From NCBI RefSeq assembly GCF_900215655.1, contig NZ_OBEN01000003.1, positions 62,001 through 126,000 of the forward strand: DNA of 64,000 nt, read 5' to 3'. Of this stretch, positions 25,651 to 34,888 are shown one piece after another; within the stretch, counting starts at the first letter, position 1, and each line of letters starts with the position of its first letter. Below the pieces are notes generated by a model, which saw only the letters and a list, made by a program, of their open reading frames with translations, made no database searches and was not told the DNA's origin. The translations under genes and the position numbers were made by a program. The DNA comes from Hydrogenobacter hydrogenophilus. Its GTDB lineage: Bacteria > Aquificota > Aquificia > Aquificales > Aquificaceae.

Positions 25651-28600
25651 ATGATAAAAAGTATTCTGCTTAGACTTTGTCCCAACTGTGGAGGAGATAT
25701 TAGTGCAGACAGACTGCTAAAGGGTTTGCCTTGTAATGTTTGTATGCCAGATGAGGAAAAACCACTATGTTCCGTGCTTAAGCAAGGAGAGCTTAAAAAA
25801 CTCTGTTATGTGGAAGAGCAATTAAAAGAGTGGGAAGAAGTCTTTGAGATGTACATAAGGTCAAAGCCGTGGAGTTTGCAGTTTGCGTGGGCTAAAAGGG
25901 TTTTTCTGGGAAGTTCCTTTGCTCTTTTAGCTCCAACAGGCGTTGGTAAAACTTCCTTCGGTTTGTCTTTGGCTTTCTATCTTGCCAAAAAAGGAAAAAA
26001 GTCTTACATAATCCTGCCTACCAGACTGCTGGTAAATCAGGTAAGCAAGCGCCTAAAGAAGATGGGGATTAAAGATTCAGACCTTCTTACCTTTGGTGAT
26101 GAAGAAAGAAAAAAGAAGGAGGAAAAAAAGGAAAGATTAGTAAAAGGAGACTTTCTCATACTTGTTTCCACCTCCATGTTCCTTTATAGGAACTATCAAC
26201 TTATCCCCAAGGATATGTCTTTTGTGTTTGTAGATGATGTAGACTCTTTTTTGAAAACTGCTAAAAATGTAGATAAAGCTCTTTATCTTTTAGGCTTTAG
26301 TGAGGAAGATATAGAAAAAGCTATGAACCTCATAAGGTTAAAGGAGAAGTTCAAAAAAACAGATCAAGACTGGGAGAGGATAAGGGAGCTTTCAAACCAA
26401 CTTAGAGAGCTGTCTCAAAAGGTAAAGGGTGTGCTCGTAGTATCTTCTGCTACATCAAACCCGCGCTCCAACAGGATAAAACTCTTTAGAGAGCTGTTGG
26501 GTTTTGAGGTGGGAACTCCTACTTTTTACCTTAGAAACATAGTAGATGCTTACGCACATTACCAAGAGCAGGACCTTTCTGAATGGATAAAAAAGCTGGG
26601 TAAAGGTGGGCTTGTGTTTTTGCCCTCTGACAAAGGAAAAGAAGAGGTATCAAATCTTGTAAAAAGCCTTGAAGAAAAGGGTATAAGAGCGGTCTCTTAT
26701 GAGGACTTAGATGAGAAGCATCTTCATGACTACGAGAAGGGCAAAATAGATGTGATAGTGGGTATAGCTTCCTACAGAAATCCTCTGGCAAGAGGCTTAG
26801 ATATGCCTCATGTGGTCAGATACGCTCTTTTCTACGGTGTTCCCAAAATAGTGATATCTCTGAGTTTTGAAAAGAGCCTTTCTCATTTGCTTTGGGCTCT
26901 CTCTTCTGTTAGGCATCACATAGCAAAGCACCTGAGCCATCACATACAAAAAGTGGATAACTGGATATCCAAGCTAAAAAGGTATCAGTACATAAACGAA
27001 GAGTATCTGGAAGAGAAGAAGGATCTCAAAGATAAGATAGACCAGCTCAGAGAGGAGATAAGGCAGTTTTTGATGAGCCAAGAGGTCATCAGTATCATTG
27101 AAACATCAGAGGACCTAACGCTAAGACTCGTAAATGGGGATTATCAGATGGTGGTCTCTGACGCTACAGGATACCTTCAGGCAAGCGGAAGGACCTCCAG
27201 AATGTTTGCAGGTGGCATAACAAAGGGACTTAGTCTCCTTTTAGTTGATGACCCAAGAGCTTTCAATCATCTCAAGAAAAGGGTAAGATGGTTTAGTGAA
27301 GACATAGACTTTGTTCCCATCTCTTCCGTAGACTTGGAAAAGGTGCTTTTGGAGATAGACAATGACAGAGCTAAGGTAAAGGAGTTCCTAAAGGGGGAGA
27401 AAGCTCCACAGCAGACAGACCTTCTAAAACCTGTACTCATAGTGGTTGAATCACCAAACAAAGCAAAAACAATAGCTAACTTCTTTGGAAAAGTAGTAAG
27501 AAGAAGAATAGGACAACACGAAGTCCTTGAGACATCTCTTGAAGACAGATATCTTATGATCACCTCTTCTTTGGGTCATGTGTTGGACCTTAACAAGGAA
27601 GAGGGATTCTACGGTGTTTATGTAAATGAAGAGATAGTGCCTGTTTATGAAAGCATTGAAGGAAAGGAAGAGCTCATAAAAAGCATTAGGAGAATGTCCC
27701 TTGAGGCTATGCAGGTGCTTATAGCAACAGACCCAGACACAGAAGGAGAAAAAATAGGCTGGGATCTTATGGAGTTGCTAAAACCATATGTGAAGGACAT
27801 AAAGAGAATGGAATTCCACGAGGTGACCAAAAAAGCCATAATTAAAGCCATAAAAGAGCCAAGGGACTTTAACGTTAACTTGGTAAAGGCTCAGGTGGTG
27901 CGAAGGGTTGCAGACAGATGGGTAGGTTTTGAGTTTTCTAGATTTTTACAACAGGCGTTTGGAAAAAGCTGGCTTTCTGCTGGAAGGGTTCAAACACCTG
28001 TGCTTGGTTGGATCATAGAAAGGGAAAAAGAATACAGAAAAAGGATATACAAGGTCTTTGTGAGGATAGAAAGGGACGGAAAAGTCTTTAAAACGGAGTT
28101 CAGTTTTGAGAACAAAGATTCCGCAAAGGAGTTCTACGATAAGCTAAAGTATCTTGAATTTCAAGTGCTTGAAAGCAAAGAAGAATACAGAAATCCACCT
28201 CCTCCTTACACTACAGACAGTCTCTTGAAAGATGCCAGCGATAGGTACAAGTTTTCACTGCCAAAGACTATGGACTTGGCTCAGACGCTCTTTGAACTTG
28301 GTTTCATAACATACCACAGAACGGATTCTACGAGGGTTTCTGATTACGGTATAAACGTAGCCAGAGAGTACATAAAGGAAGAGCTTGGAGAAGAGTATTT
28401 TAGACCCCACCGCTTTGCAGAAGGTGGAGCGCACGAGTGTATAAGACCAACAAAGCCTATGGATACGGAAGAGTTAAGAGCTTTAGTCCTGAGCGGTCAG
28501 GTGGAAAACATCACAAGGGAACACATAATGCTCTATGACCTTATTTTTAGGCGATTCATGGCAAGCCAGACAAGACCCGTAAAAGTAAAAACCCTTGAAG

Positions 28601-29091
28601 TACTTGTAAAAGCAGGTGAGTTGGAGCAGAAACACACGCTCACAGTACAAATCCTTGAAGACGGTTGGAACAGGTTTTTGTACTTAGAGATGCACCCGCA
28701 CATAGAGGGTAAAGTTCCAGTAGAGGGCATAAAAGAGCTGAAAGAACTTCCTAAGGCATTTCTCTACACTCAGGGTGAGCTCGTTCAGGAAATGAAGAGA
28801 AGGGGTATAGGCAGGCCATCTACTTACGCTACCATAGTGGAGAAGCTCTTGGAGAGAGGCTATGTGATAGAAAGGAAAGGCTTTTTGATACCTACAAAGT
28901 TGGGCAAATCCGCTTACGAATACCTGAGCAAAAGGGAGGGCATAAGAGAGTTTGTCTCGGAAGAATTCACAAGAAAGCTTGAAAGCCTTATGGACTTGGT
29001 GGAAGAGGGTAATGTGGATTACCAGGATATACTTAAGGACTTATACAGGGTTATAATGTCCTTAGAACCCCTTTTGGAGGTAGGAAGATGA
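25651..29091 (+). CDS. rgy: Reverse gyrase
   Basis: 1146 residues. It introduces positive supercoils into DNA using ATP and is the one protein specific to extreme and hyper-thermophiles. An N-terminal zinc finger (Cys10, Cys13, Cys28, Cys31) precedes a helicase-like domain with P-loop Lys100 (APTGVGKTSFG) and VFVDDVDS as the DEAD-type box. A latch insertion follows, and ATGYLQASGRTSRM is helicase motif VI. From about residue 590 comes a topoisomerase IA domain: VVESPNKAKTIANFFG (Toprim), ATDPDTEGEKIGWD, and the catalytic Tyr888 in FITYHRTDSTR. All key residues are intact. The next gene overlaps as ATGA. Confidence 0.98.
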   Translation: MIKSILLRLCPNCGGDISADRLLKGLPCNVCMPDEEKPLCSVLKQGELKKLCYVEEQLKEWEEVFEMYIRSKPWSLQFAWAKRVFLGSSFALLAPTGVGKTSFGLSLAFYLAKKGKKSYIILPTRLLVNQVSKRLKKMGIKDSDLLTFGDEERKKKEEKKERLVKGDFLILVSTSMFLYRNYQLIPKDMSFVFVDDVDSFLKTAKNVDKALYLLGFSEEDIEKAMNLIRLKEKFKKTDQDWERIRELSNQLRELSQKVKGVLVVSSATSNPRSNRIKLFRELLGFEVGTPTFYLRNIVDAYAHYQEQDLSEWIKKLGKGGLVFLPSDKGKEEVSNLVKSLEEKGIRAVSYEDLDEKHLHDYEKGKIDVIVGIASYRNPLARGLDMPHVVRYALFYGVPKIVISLSFEKSLSHLLWALSSVRHHIAKHLSHHIQKVDNWISKLKRYQYINEEYLEEKKDLKDKIDQLREEIRQFLMSQEVISIIETSEDLTLRLVNGDYQMVVSDATGYLQASGRTSRMFAGGITKGLSLLLVDDPRAFNHLKKRVRWFSEDIDFVPISSVDLEKVLLEIDNDRAKVKEFLKGEKAPQQTDLLKPVLIVVESPNKAKTIANFFGKVVRRRIGQHEVLETSLEDRYLMITSSLGHVLDLNKEEGFYGVYVNEEIVPVYESIEGKEELIKSIRRMSLEAMQVLIATDPDTEGEKIGWDLMELLKPYVKDIKRMEFHEVTKKAIIKAIKEPRDFNVNLVKAQVVRRVADRWVGFEFSRFLQQAFGKSWLSAGRVQTPVLGWIIEREKEYRKRIYKVFVRIERDGKVFKTEFSFENKDSAKEFYDKLKYLEFQVLESKEEYRNPPPPYTTDSLLKDASDRYKFSLPKTMDLAQTLFELGFITYHRTDSTRVSDYGINVAREYIKEELGEEYFRPHRFAEGGAHECIRPTKPMDTEELRALVLSGQVENITREHIMLYDLIFRRFMASQTRPVKVKTLEVLVKAGELEQKHTLTVQILEDGWNRFLYLEMHPHIEGKVPVEGIKELKELPKAFLYTQGELVQEMKRRGIGRPSTYATIVEKLLERGYVIERKGFLIPTKLGKSAYEYLSKREGIREFVSEEFTRKLESLMDLVEEGNVDYQDILKDLYRVIMSLEPLLEVGR

Positions 29092-29489
29092 TCCTTCACC
29101 CGCTTTTTGCTTACGCTACTGTACTGTTAGCCCTTGTAGTTTTTGTGCTTTATACTCTCAGTTTAAGTCTGCTAAAAAACAGCCAAGCTTTTAGGTACGC
29201 ACTTGTTTTACATGGTTTTCTTATAGTGGTAGCGTTGCTGTCGGTGCTTGCAGGATTTTCGGTCTCTGCTGTGCCATTGGTGCAGTCCAAAGCACCCTTT
29301 GTCTGGATGTTTCCTCACAAGTGGAACGGCATACTTCTTTTACTTTACACACTTTTTTCCTTCCTGTTTTTATGGTTTAAGGGAGAGAGTGCAGGCAATA
29401 AAGGGCTATTGGTGAGTGTAGTTGGGATCCTTATAGTGCTCTTTCAGCTCTTTACCGGGTGGATGTTAAGGCTTGTATTTTTCTCGTAA
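29088..29489 (+). CDS. Four-helix membrane protein of unknown function
   Basis: 133 residues with four hydrophobic helices (residues ~5-30, 38-62, 80-97, 106-130). HPLFAYATVLLALVVF at the start recalls the HPLxxH opening of DUF2231-type membrane proteins, but the match is weak. Conserved-looking His residues (HPLF, LHGF, PHKW) could bind a metal or haem. The ATGA overlap with reverse gyrase indicates translational coupling, and dxs follows 38 bases later. Confidence 0.65.
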   Translation: MILHPLFAYATVLLALVVFVLYTLSLSLLKNSQAFRYALVLHGFLIVVALLSVLAGFSVSAVPLVQSKAPFVWMFPHKWNGILLLLYTLFSFLFLWFKGESAGNKGLLVSVVGILIVLFQLFTGWMLRLVFFS

Positions 29490-29527
29490 AAGTCCTATAT
29501 TCATAGGCTATGTTGGAGAGGTACCGC

Positions 29528-31396
29528 ATGCTAAAAGAATACACAGGTCCCATAGACTTAAAATACATGTCTTATCAAGAGCTGACCGAGCTTGGACAAG
29601 AGGTAAGAGATTACATTCTTGAGGTGACAGCAAAGAACGGCGGACATGTGGGTCCTGGTCTTGGAGTTGTGGAGCTCACCATAGCTCTTTTGAGAGCCTT
29701 TAATCCTCCTTCTGATGTGATAGTTTGGGATATTGGACATCAGGCATATCCTTGGAAAATACTCACGGACAGAAAGGAGATCTTTCCTACCTTAAGACAG
29801 TACGGTGGTATATCGGGTTTTCTCAGAAGAGAGGAGAGTTTATATGACGCTTTTGGTGCAGGGCATAGTTCCACATCCATTTCTGCTGCGCTTGGTTTTA
29901 GAAAAGCGATGGATTTGCTGGGTCAAGAAGGTTATGTAGTTGCAGTTATAGGCGATGGTGCTATGACCGCAGGTATGGCTTACGAAGCTTTAAACAATGC
30001 GGGGCATCTGAGACCTAACCGCTTTATAGTGATACTCAACGACAACGAGATGTCCATATCTCCTAATGTAGGTGCCATATCCACTTATCTCAGTAAGATT
30101 CTTAGTGGAAGATTTGTACAAGAGACAAGACAGAAAGTAAAGCATCTGCTTGAACACATAAGCGGTGCAGGCAGGATAGTAAAGCTCACTGAAGAGTTCC
30201 TTAAAGGGCTCATATCCCCCGGAATAATATTTGAAGAACTGGGTTTTAATTACATAGGACCAGTAAATGGGCATGATCTTCCCGCTCTTGAAAAAACTCT
30301 TGAGAATGTGAAGCTCATAGAGGGTCCTGTACTTCTCCACATATACACTAAAAAGGGCAAAGGCTACAAACCAGCAGAGAACGATCCCGTCACTTGGCAC
30401 GGTGTAGCTCCTTACAAGAGAGAGTCAGGAGAGTTTATCAAAAAACCTTCACCTCCTACATGGACCTCTGTTTTTGGCAGGGCGGTAGTGGAGCTTGCAG
30501 AAGTGTTTCCCGAACTTGTGGTTATAACACCTGCCATGAGGGAAGGCTCTGGACTTGTAGAATTTAGTCAGAAGTATCCCAACAGGTTTTTTGATGTAGG
30601 TATTGCGGAACAGCACGCTTGCACCTTTGCAGGAGGACTTGCCGCTCAAGGGTTAAAACCCATTGCTTCTTACTACTCCACTTTCCTACAGAGAGCCTAC
30701 GACCAGGTGATTCACGACATAGCCCTTCAAAACCTTCATGTGGTATTTGCCATAGACAGAGCTGGACTGGTAGGAGATGATGGACCAACACATCACGGAG
30801 TTTTTGACCTTTCTTATCTTAGGTGCATTCCCAACATGGTAGTTTCTGCTCCCAAAGATGAGCAAGAGCTCAGGGACCTTCTTTATACCGCTCTTGAGTG
30901 GAACGGACCCTTTGCAGTAAGGTATCCAAGGGGACCAGCTTACGGAGTGCCAACGGAAGGCTTTAAGAAGATACCCGTAGGTAGCTGGGAAGTTCTTTTG
31001 GAAGGAGAAGATGTGGTCATTCTTGCAGTCGGCTATACTGTATATCAGGCACTAAAATCTGCGGAACTCCTCAGGAAAGAAGGTATAAAGGCGGGTGTGG
31101 TAAATGCTCGCTTTGTAAAGCCTATGGATGATGTGCTTCTTACACATCTGTGTGAAAGGTATCCCCTTTTTGTAACGGTAGAGGACAACACTGTAGTTGG
31201 TGGTTTTGGCTCTGGAGTTCTTGAGTGGCTCTCCCAAAAGGGTATACTAAAGAAGACACTGCTCATAGGCATTCCAGATAAGTTTATAGAACACGGAAAC
31301 CAAAACTTGCTCAGGAGCTTGGTAGGTATAGACGCAGAAGGCATAGCCAAAAGGGTAAGAGAGTTTGTGAAAAAGTCAGAGCTTCACATGCTTTAA
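29528..31396 (+). CDS. dxs: 1-deoxy-D-xylulose-5-phosphate synthase
   Basis: 622 residues, TPP-dependent. It condenses pyruvate and glyceraldehyde-3-phosphate, the first step of the MEP isoprenoid pathway. GGHVGPGLGVVELT and VWDIGHQAYPWKIL near the N-terminus, AVIGDGAMTAGMAYEALNN (TPP motif) and GIAEQHACTFAGGLA in the second half are DXS signatures. The ATG at 29528 is chosen because GGAGAGG lies six bases upstream; the ATG at 29510 would use that site as codons. The 3' end overlaps the epimerase gene (convergent) by 21 bases. Confidence 0.96.
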   Translation: MLKEYTGPIDLKYMSYQELTELGQEVRDYILEVTAKNGGHVGPGLGVVELTIALLRAFNPPSDVIVWDIGHQAYPWKILTDRKEIFPTLRQYGGISGFLRREESLYDAFGAGHSSTSISAALGFRKAMDLLGQEGYVVAVIGDGAMTAGMAYEALNNAGHLRPNRFIVILNDNEMSISPNVGAISTYLSKILSGRFVQETRQKVKHLLEHISGAGRIVKLTEEFLKGLISPGIIFEELGFNYIGPVNGHDLPALEKTLENVKLIEGPVLLHIYTKKGKGYKPAENDPVTWHGVAPYKRESGEFIKKPSPPTWTSVFGRAVVELAEVFPELVVITPAMREGSGLVEFSQKYPNRFFDVGIAEQHACTFAGGLAAQGLKPIASYYSTFLQRAYDQVIHDIALQNLHVVFAIDRAGLVGDDGPTHHGVFDLSYLRCIPNMVVSAPKDEQELRDLLYTALEWNGPFAVRYPRGPAYGVPTEGFKKIPVGSWEVLLEGEDVVILAVGYTVYQALKSAELLRKEGIKAGVVNARFVKPMDDVLLTHLCERYPLFVTVEDNTVVGGFGSGVLEWLSQKGILKKTLLIGIPDKFIEHGNQNLLRSLVGIDAEGIAKRVREFVKKSELHML

Positions 31397-32344
31397 CCAG
31401 CCCCAGTTATCGAGGGTCCACTCAACGGTTCTCTTTATACCCTCCTCTAAGCTCACCTTTGGCTCCCAACCCAAAACTCTCTTAGCTTTTTCTATATCAG
31501 CCCAGGTGGCTTTCATGTCCGCTTTGTGAAACTCTTTATATTCCAAAAGAGCCTTTTTACCCGTGTATCTTTCTATGAGCTCAATGACATAAGAGAGACT
31601 GTGAGGTTTATTGCTTCCAAGATTGAATATCTCATAGCCTACTGTGTTAAGAGCAAGGATAGTGCCTTCTGCTATATCATCTATGTAAGTGAAGTCTCTG
31701 CTCTGGCTACCATCACCGAAGATCTGCAAAGGCACACCCTCAAGAATCCACTTGATAAACCTAAAGATGCTCATATCTGGTCTTCCCGCAGGTCCATAAA
31801 CGGTAAAGTAGCGCACCACAGCCACATCTATTTGGTAGAGGTAATGGTAAGTATAAGCCATAACTTCTGCGGACTTTTTAGAAGCTGCGTAAGGAGATAT
31901 AGGTGTATTCACAGGAAGGTCTTCTTTGAAAGGCATGGGTTGTCCTGCGTATAAGGAGGAAGTAGAGGCAAGGACAAACTTTTTTACCCCATGCTCCTTG
32001 CACATCTCAAGGAGGTTAAGCGTCCCAAGAGCGTTGGTAGTCATATAAACAAAAGGATTTTCTATAGAATACCTAACACCTGCTCTTGCTGCCTCATTTA
32101 TTACCGCATCAAATGAATGTCTTTTAAAAATTTCCCTAAGAGAGGAGAGGTCTTCTATGTCTGTTTGATAAAAGGTAAAGTTTTCGTAATTTTTAAGAAG
32201 GTTCAGTCTGTAATCTTTTAGCCGGACATCGTAGTAATCGTTAAGGTTATCTATACCTACAACTTGGTGTCCTTTCTGAAGGAGCTTCTCACAGACCTTC
32301 CAGCCTATGAACCCTGTGCACCCAGCAACAAGAAAAACACTCAT
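31376..32344 (-). CDS. Nucleotide-sugar epimerase (UDP-glucuronate 4-epimerase-like, SDR family)
   Basis: 322 residues from the ATG at 32344. An extended short-chain dehydrogenase: NAD loop VAGCTGFIGWKV (a Cys replaces the usual Ala/Gly in GATGFIG), YDVRLKDYRLNLL typical of UDP-glucuronate epimerases, catalytic STSSLYAGQ and PYAASKKSAE (Y-x3-K), and SRDFTYIDDI. It likely interconverts UDP-glucuronate and UDP-galacturonate or a related sugar for surface polysaccharide. It is divergent from the P-type ATPase gene with only 15 bases between the start codons. Confidence 0.87.
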   Translation of the reverse strand: MSVFLVAGCTGFIGWKVCEKLLQKGHQVVGIDNLNDYYDVRLKDYRLNLLKNYENFTFYQTDIEDLSSLREIFKRHSFDAVINEAARAGVRYSIENPFVYMTTNALGTLNLLEMCKEHGVKKFVLASTSSLYAGQPMPFKEDLPVNTPISPYAASKKSAEVMAYTYHYLYQIDVAVVRYFTVYGPAGRPDMSIFRFIKWILEGVPLQIFGDGSQSRDFTYIDDIAEGTILALNTVGYEIFNLGSNKPHSLSYVIELIERYTGKKALLEYKEFHKADMKATWADIEKAKRVLGWEPKVSLEEGIKRTVEWTLDNWGWLKHVKL

Positions 32345-32359
32345 TATAATGATTTTAAC
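32345..32359. promoter_or_regulatory. 15-base divergent promoter (epimerase / P-type ATPase)
   Basis: The complete gap is TATAATGATTTTAAC. TATAAT (32345-32350) lies nine bases before the plus-strand ATG. On the minus strand TAAAAT (32357-32352) lies seven bases before the epimerase ATG. The -10 elements are adjacent and back to back, so each -35 region must lie inside the opposite gene, and both mRNAs would begin at the start codon or within a base or two of it. Confidence 0.5.
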
Positions 32360-34888
32360 ATGCATCAACTAAGCCCTCAAGAAGCCCTTTTTAAACTTAA
32401 CGCAAGTTTACAAGGTCTCAGCGAAAGAGAGGCACAAGAAAGGTACAAGCAATACGGACCCAATGAACTTATCCACGAAGAGGAAAGCAAGTGGAGGCTT
32501 TTCTTAAAACAATTTACAAGCTCTTTCAACTTGATACTTATGATAGCAGGGCTTTTGGCTTTCTTCTTGGGAGACATGAAAGATGGCGTGGTCGTTTATG
32601 GGATCGTAGTGATAAATGGTCTTATTGGCTTTTATCATGAACTTAAAGCTCAGGCATCCGTCAGAGCTTTAAAGGAGATGACCTCACCTAAGGTTAAAGT
32701 GATAAGAGAAGGCAGAGAGAAAGAGGTAGACATAAAAGAGCTCGTCCCCGGCGACATGGTACTCTTATCAGAAGGTGATGTAGTTCCTGCGGATATAAGG
32801 CTTGTGGATGCAAGCGGTCTGCTCGTCGATGAGGTAGTACTGACGGGAGAATCCTTTCCTATAGAAAAATCCGCAGATGTAGTTCTTCCTGAAGACACAC
32901 CCATTTACCAAAGGTCTAACTGCCTTTACAGAGGAACGACCATATTAAGGGGTAAGGCTTTGGGAGTGGTTTTTGCAACAGGCAATAACACTCAAATAGG
33001 TCAGATAGCCAAGAAGATGCAAGAAAAGACACCTCCAAGCCCCCTCACTAAGGCTCTGGAAAATTTTGGGAAAAAGTGGATAGTGGTACTTCTGATTATT
33101 TTATCTTTCTTAGTGCTCATAGGTGTGCTTCAAGGAAGAGAGCCTAAGAATCTTATGTTTTTTGCTGTTGCTCAGCTGGTTTCTGCGGTCCCAGAAGGGC
33201 TTCCAGTGGTGGTTACCATAGCTCTTGTGGTGGGTGCGTTGAGATTAGCAAGGGAAAAGGTTTTGGTAAAGCACCTTCCTGCTGTTGAAACATTGGGAAG
33301 TGCCACCTACATCTGTTCTGATAAAACGGGCACCATAACCTTAGGAAAGCTAAGGGTTGAAGAATACGTTAGCTATGACAGGTTGAGGCTCTTTTTAGCA
33401 TCAGCCTTATGCAACGATGCCACGGAAAAAGGAGGCGATCCGTTGGAGGTTGCTCTGCTTGAGTGGTTAGAAAGAGAGAGGGTAAACTGGAAGTTCTTGA
33501 GAAAGGTCCATACACGCCTTTGGGAGCACCCCTTTGATACCAAAAGGAGACTAATGGCGGTTATAGTCTCTTCAGGTGAAGGCTTGCATCTTTACATAAA
33601 GGGTGCGCTGGAAAGCTTGGCTCTTCTGTGCGATAAAGAATTACCGGAAGATGTATGGAAACACCACGATATGATGGCAGAAAAAGGTTTGAGGGTGTTG
33701 GCTTTTGGATATGCAAGGCTTGAAGAAATTCCGAAAAGTATAGAAGATGCAAAGGCAAAGATAGTGGGACTTGTAGGGTTTTTAGATCCGCCAAAGGAAG
33801 GAGTAAAGTCTGCAGTTGAAACTGCCAGAGAGGCTGGCATAAGGATCATAATGATAACGGGAGACAATGTGCTTACAGCAAAGACAGTTGCAAAGATGGT
33901 TGGTATTCACTGGGAAGGAAGCTTATGTATAGAAGGTAAAGACATGGAAAAGCTCTCTGATGAAGAGCTCTACCACCTGCTAAAAAGGGTTTCTGTTGTA
34001 GCTCGCGCCACACCCGAGGACAAATACCGTATAGTTAAGGTGCTTCAATCAAAAGGGGAAATAGTGGCTGTTAGTGGAGATGGCGTCAACGACGTACCAG
34101 CCTTGAGGGTAGCAGACCTTGGAATAGCCATGGCTTCTGGTTCTCAAGCAGCAAAAGATGCATCAAAGATGGTTATATTGGATAATAACCTTGCCATTAT
34201 AGTGAACGCTATAAGAAGAGGCAGGCTCATAACCAAAAACATATCTAAGGTAATAGTCTATCTCCTCTCCACCAATGCCTTTGAGATAACTTATAACTCC
34301 CTTGCATTGATAAATGGCTTGCCTCTGCCTCTCTACGCTACACAAATACTGTGGATAAACCTGGTGACTGATAGCGTGCAGGATAAAACTTACCCATTTA
34401 CCCATTACGAGGGAAACCCTATGAAGGAAAAACCACGCCATCCAGAAAAAGCTTTTACAGGAAAGGAGGTGTTTTTGAAAGTACTATACAACGGACTTAT
34501 TATGGGTGTTGCCCACTACTTTCTGTTTAAGTACCTGCTTGCCATCTACCCTTATGAGACAGCTCTGAGCATAAGCTTTACTTCGGCGGTAATAAGCCAG
34601 TGGGCTGTAGGCATTCAGGAGATTGGAGAAAGCCCCTTCTTCAAAAATCCCTTTCAGTACTTAAAGCTCAATCCTTACATATATTTGGGAATATCTATAG
34701 GTTTACTACTGCAATCTTTGGTGGTTTTTGTCGTACCTCAATACCTTCACGCGGTTCACCTTTCTGTTGAGGAGCTCTACTACGCAGTCCTTGTGCCTGT
34801 ACTCACCTTCTTAGCCATAGAAGTGAGGAAGTGGATGCTCTATATTTATAAAGCATGTCCGACAGAGAGGATATTCTTAAAAAGATAG
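32360..34888 (+). CDS. P-type cation ATPase (P2, calcium-pump-like)
   Basis: 842 residues, inner membrane. The N-terminal cation-ATPase segment (LSPQEALFKLNASLQGLSEREA) leads into the actuator motif VVLTGESFPIEKS. PEGLP in helix M4 (SAVPEGLPVVVTIALVVG) is typical of P2A/P2B pumps. The phosphorylated Asp321 lies in CSDKTGTITLG, then KGALESL and VSGDGVNDVPALR. The DKTGTIT form (Ile for Leu) and the M6 stretch NLVTDSVQDKTYPF (D-S-V-Q-D instead of the usual D-G-x-P-A) depart from calcium pumps, so the transported ion (Ca2+, Mn2+ or a monovalent ion) is uncertain. Overlaps dnaG by 34 bases. Confidence 0.88.
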   Translation: MHQLSPQEALFKLNASLQGLSEREAQERYKQYGPNELIHEEESKWRLFLKQFTSSFNLILMIAGLLAFFLGDMKDGVVVYGIVVINGLIGFYHELKAQASVRALKEMTSPKVKVIREGREKEVDIKELVPGDMVLLSEGDVVPADIRLVDASGLLVDEVVLTGESFPIEKSADVVLPEDTPIYQRSNCLYRGTTILRGKALGVVFATGNNTQIGQIAKKMQEKTPPSPLTKALENFGKKWIVVLLIILSFLVLIGVLQGREPKNLMFFAVAQLVSAVPEGLPVVVTIALVVGALRLAREKVLVKHLPAVETLGSATYICSDKTGTITLGKLRVEEYVSYDRLRLFLASALCNDATEKGGDPLEVALLEWLERERVNWKFLRKVHTRLWEHPFDTKRRLMAVIVSSGEGLHLYIKGALESLALLCDKELPEDVWKHHDMMAEKGLRVLAFGYARLEEIPKSIEDAKAKIVGLVGFLDPPKEGVKSAVETAREAGIRIIMITGDNVLTAKTVAKMVGIHWEGSLCIEGKDMEKLSDEELYHLLKRVSVVARATPEDKYRIVKVLQSKGEIVAVSGDGVNDVPALRVADLGIAMASGSQAAKDASKMVILDNNLAIIVNAIRRGRLITKNISKVIVYLLSTNAFEITYNSLALINGLPLPLYATQILWINLVTDSVQDKTYPFTHYEGNPMKEKPRHPEKAFTGKEVFLKVLYNGLIMGVAHYFLFKYLLAIYPYETALSISFTSAVISQWAVGIQEIGESPFFKNPFQYLKLNPYIYLGISIGLLLQSLVVFVVPQYLHAVHLSVEELYYAVLVPVLTFLAIEVRKWMLYIYKACPTERIFLKR

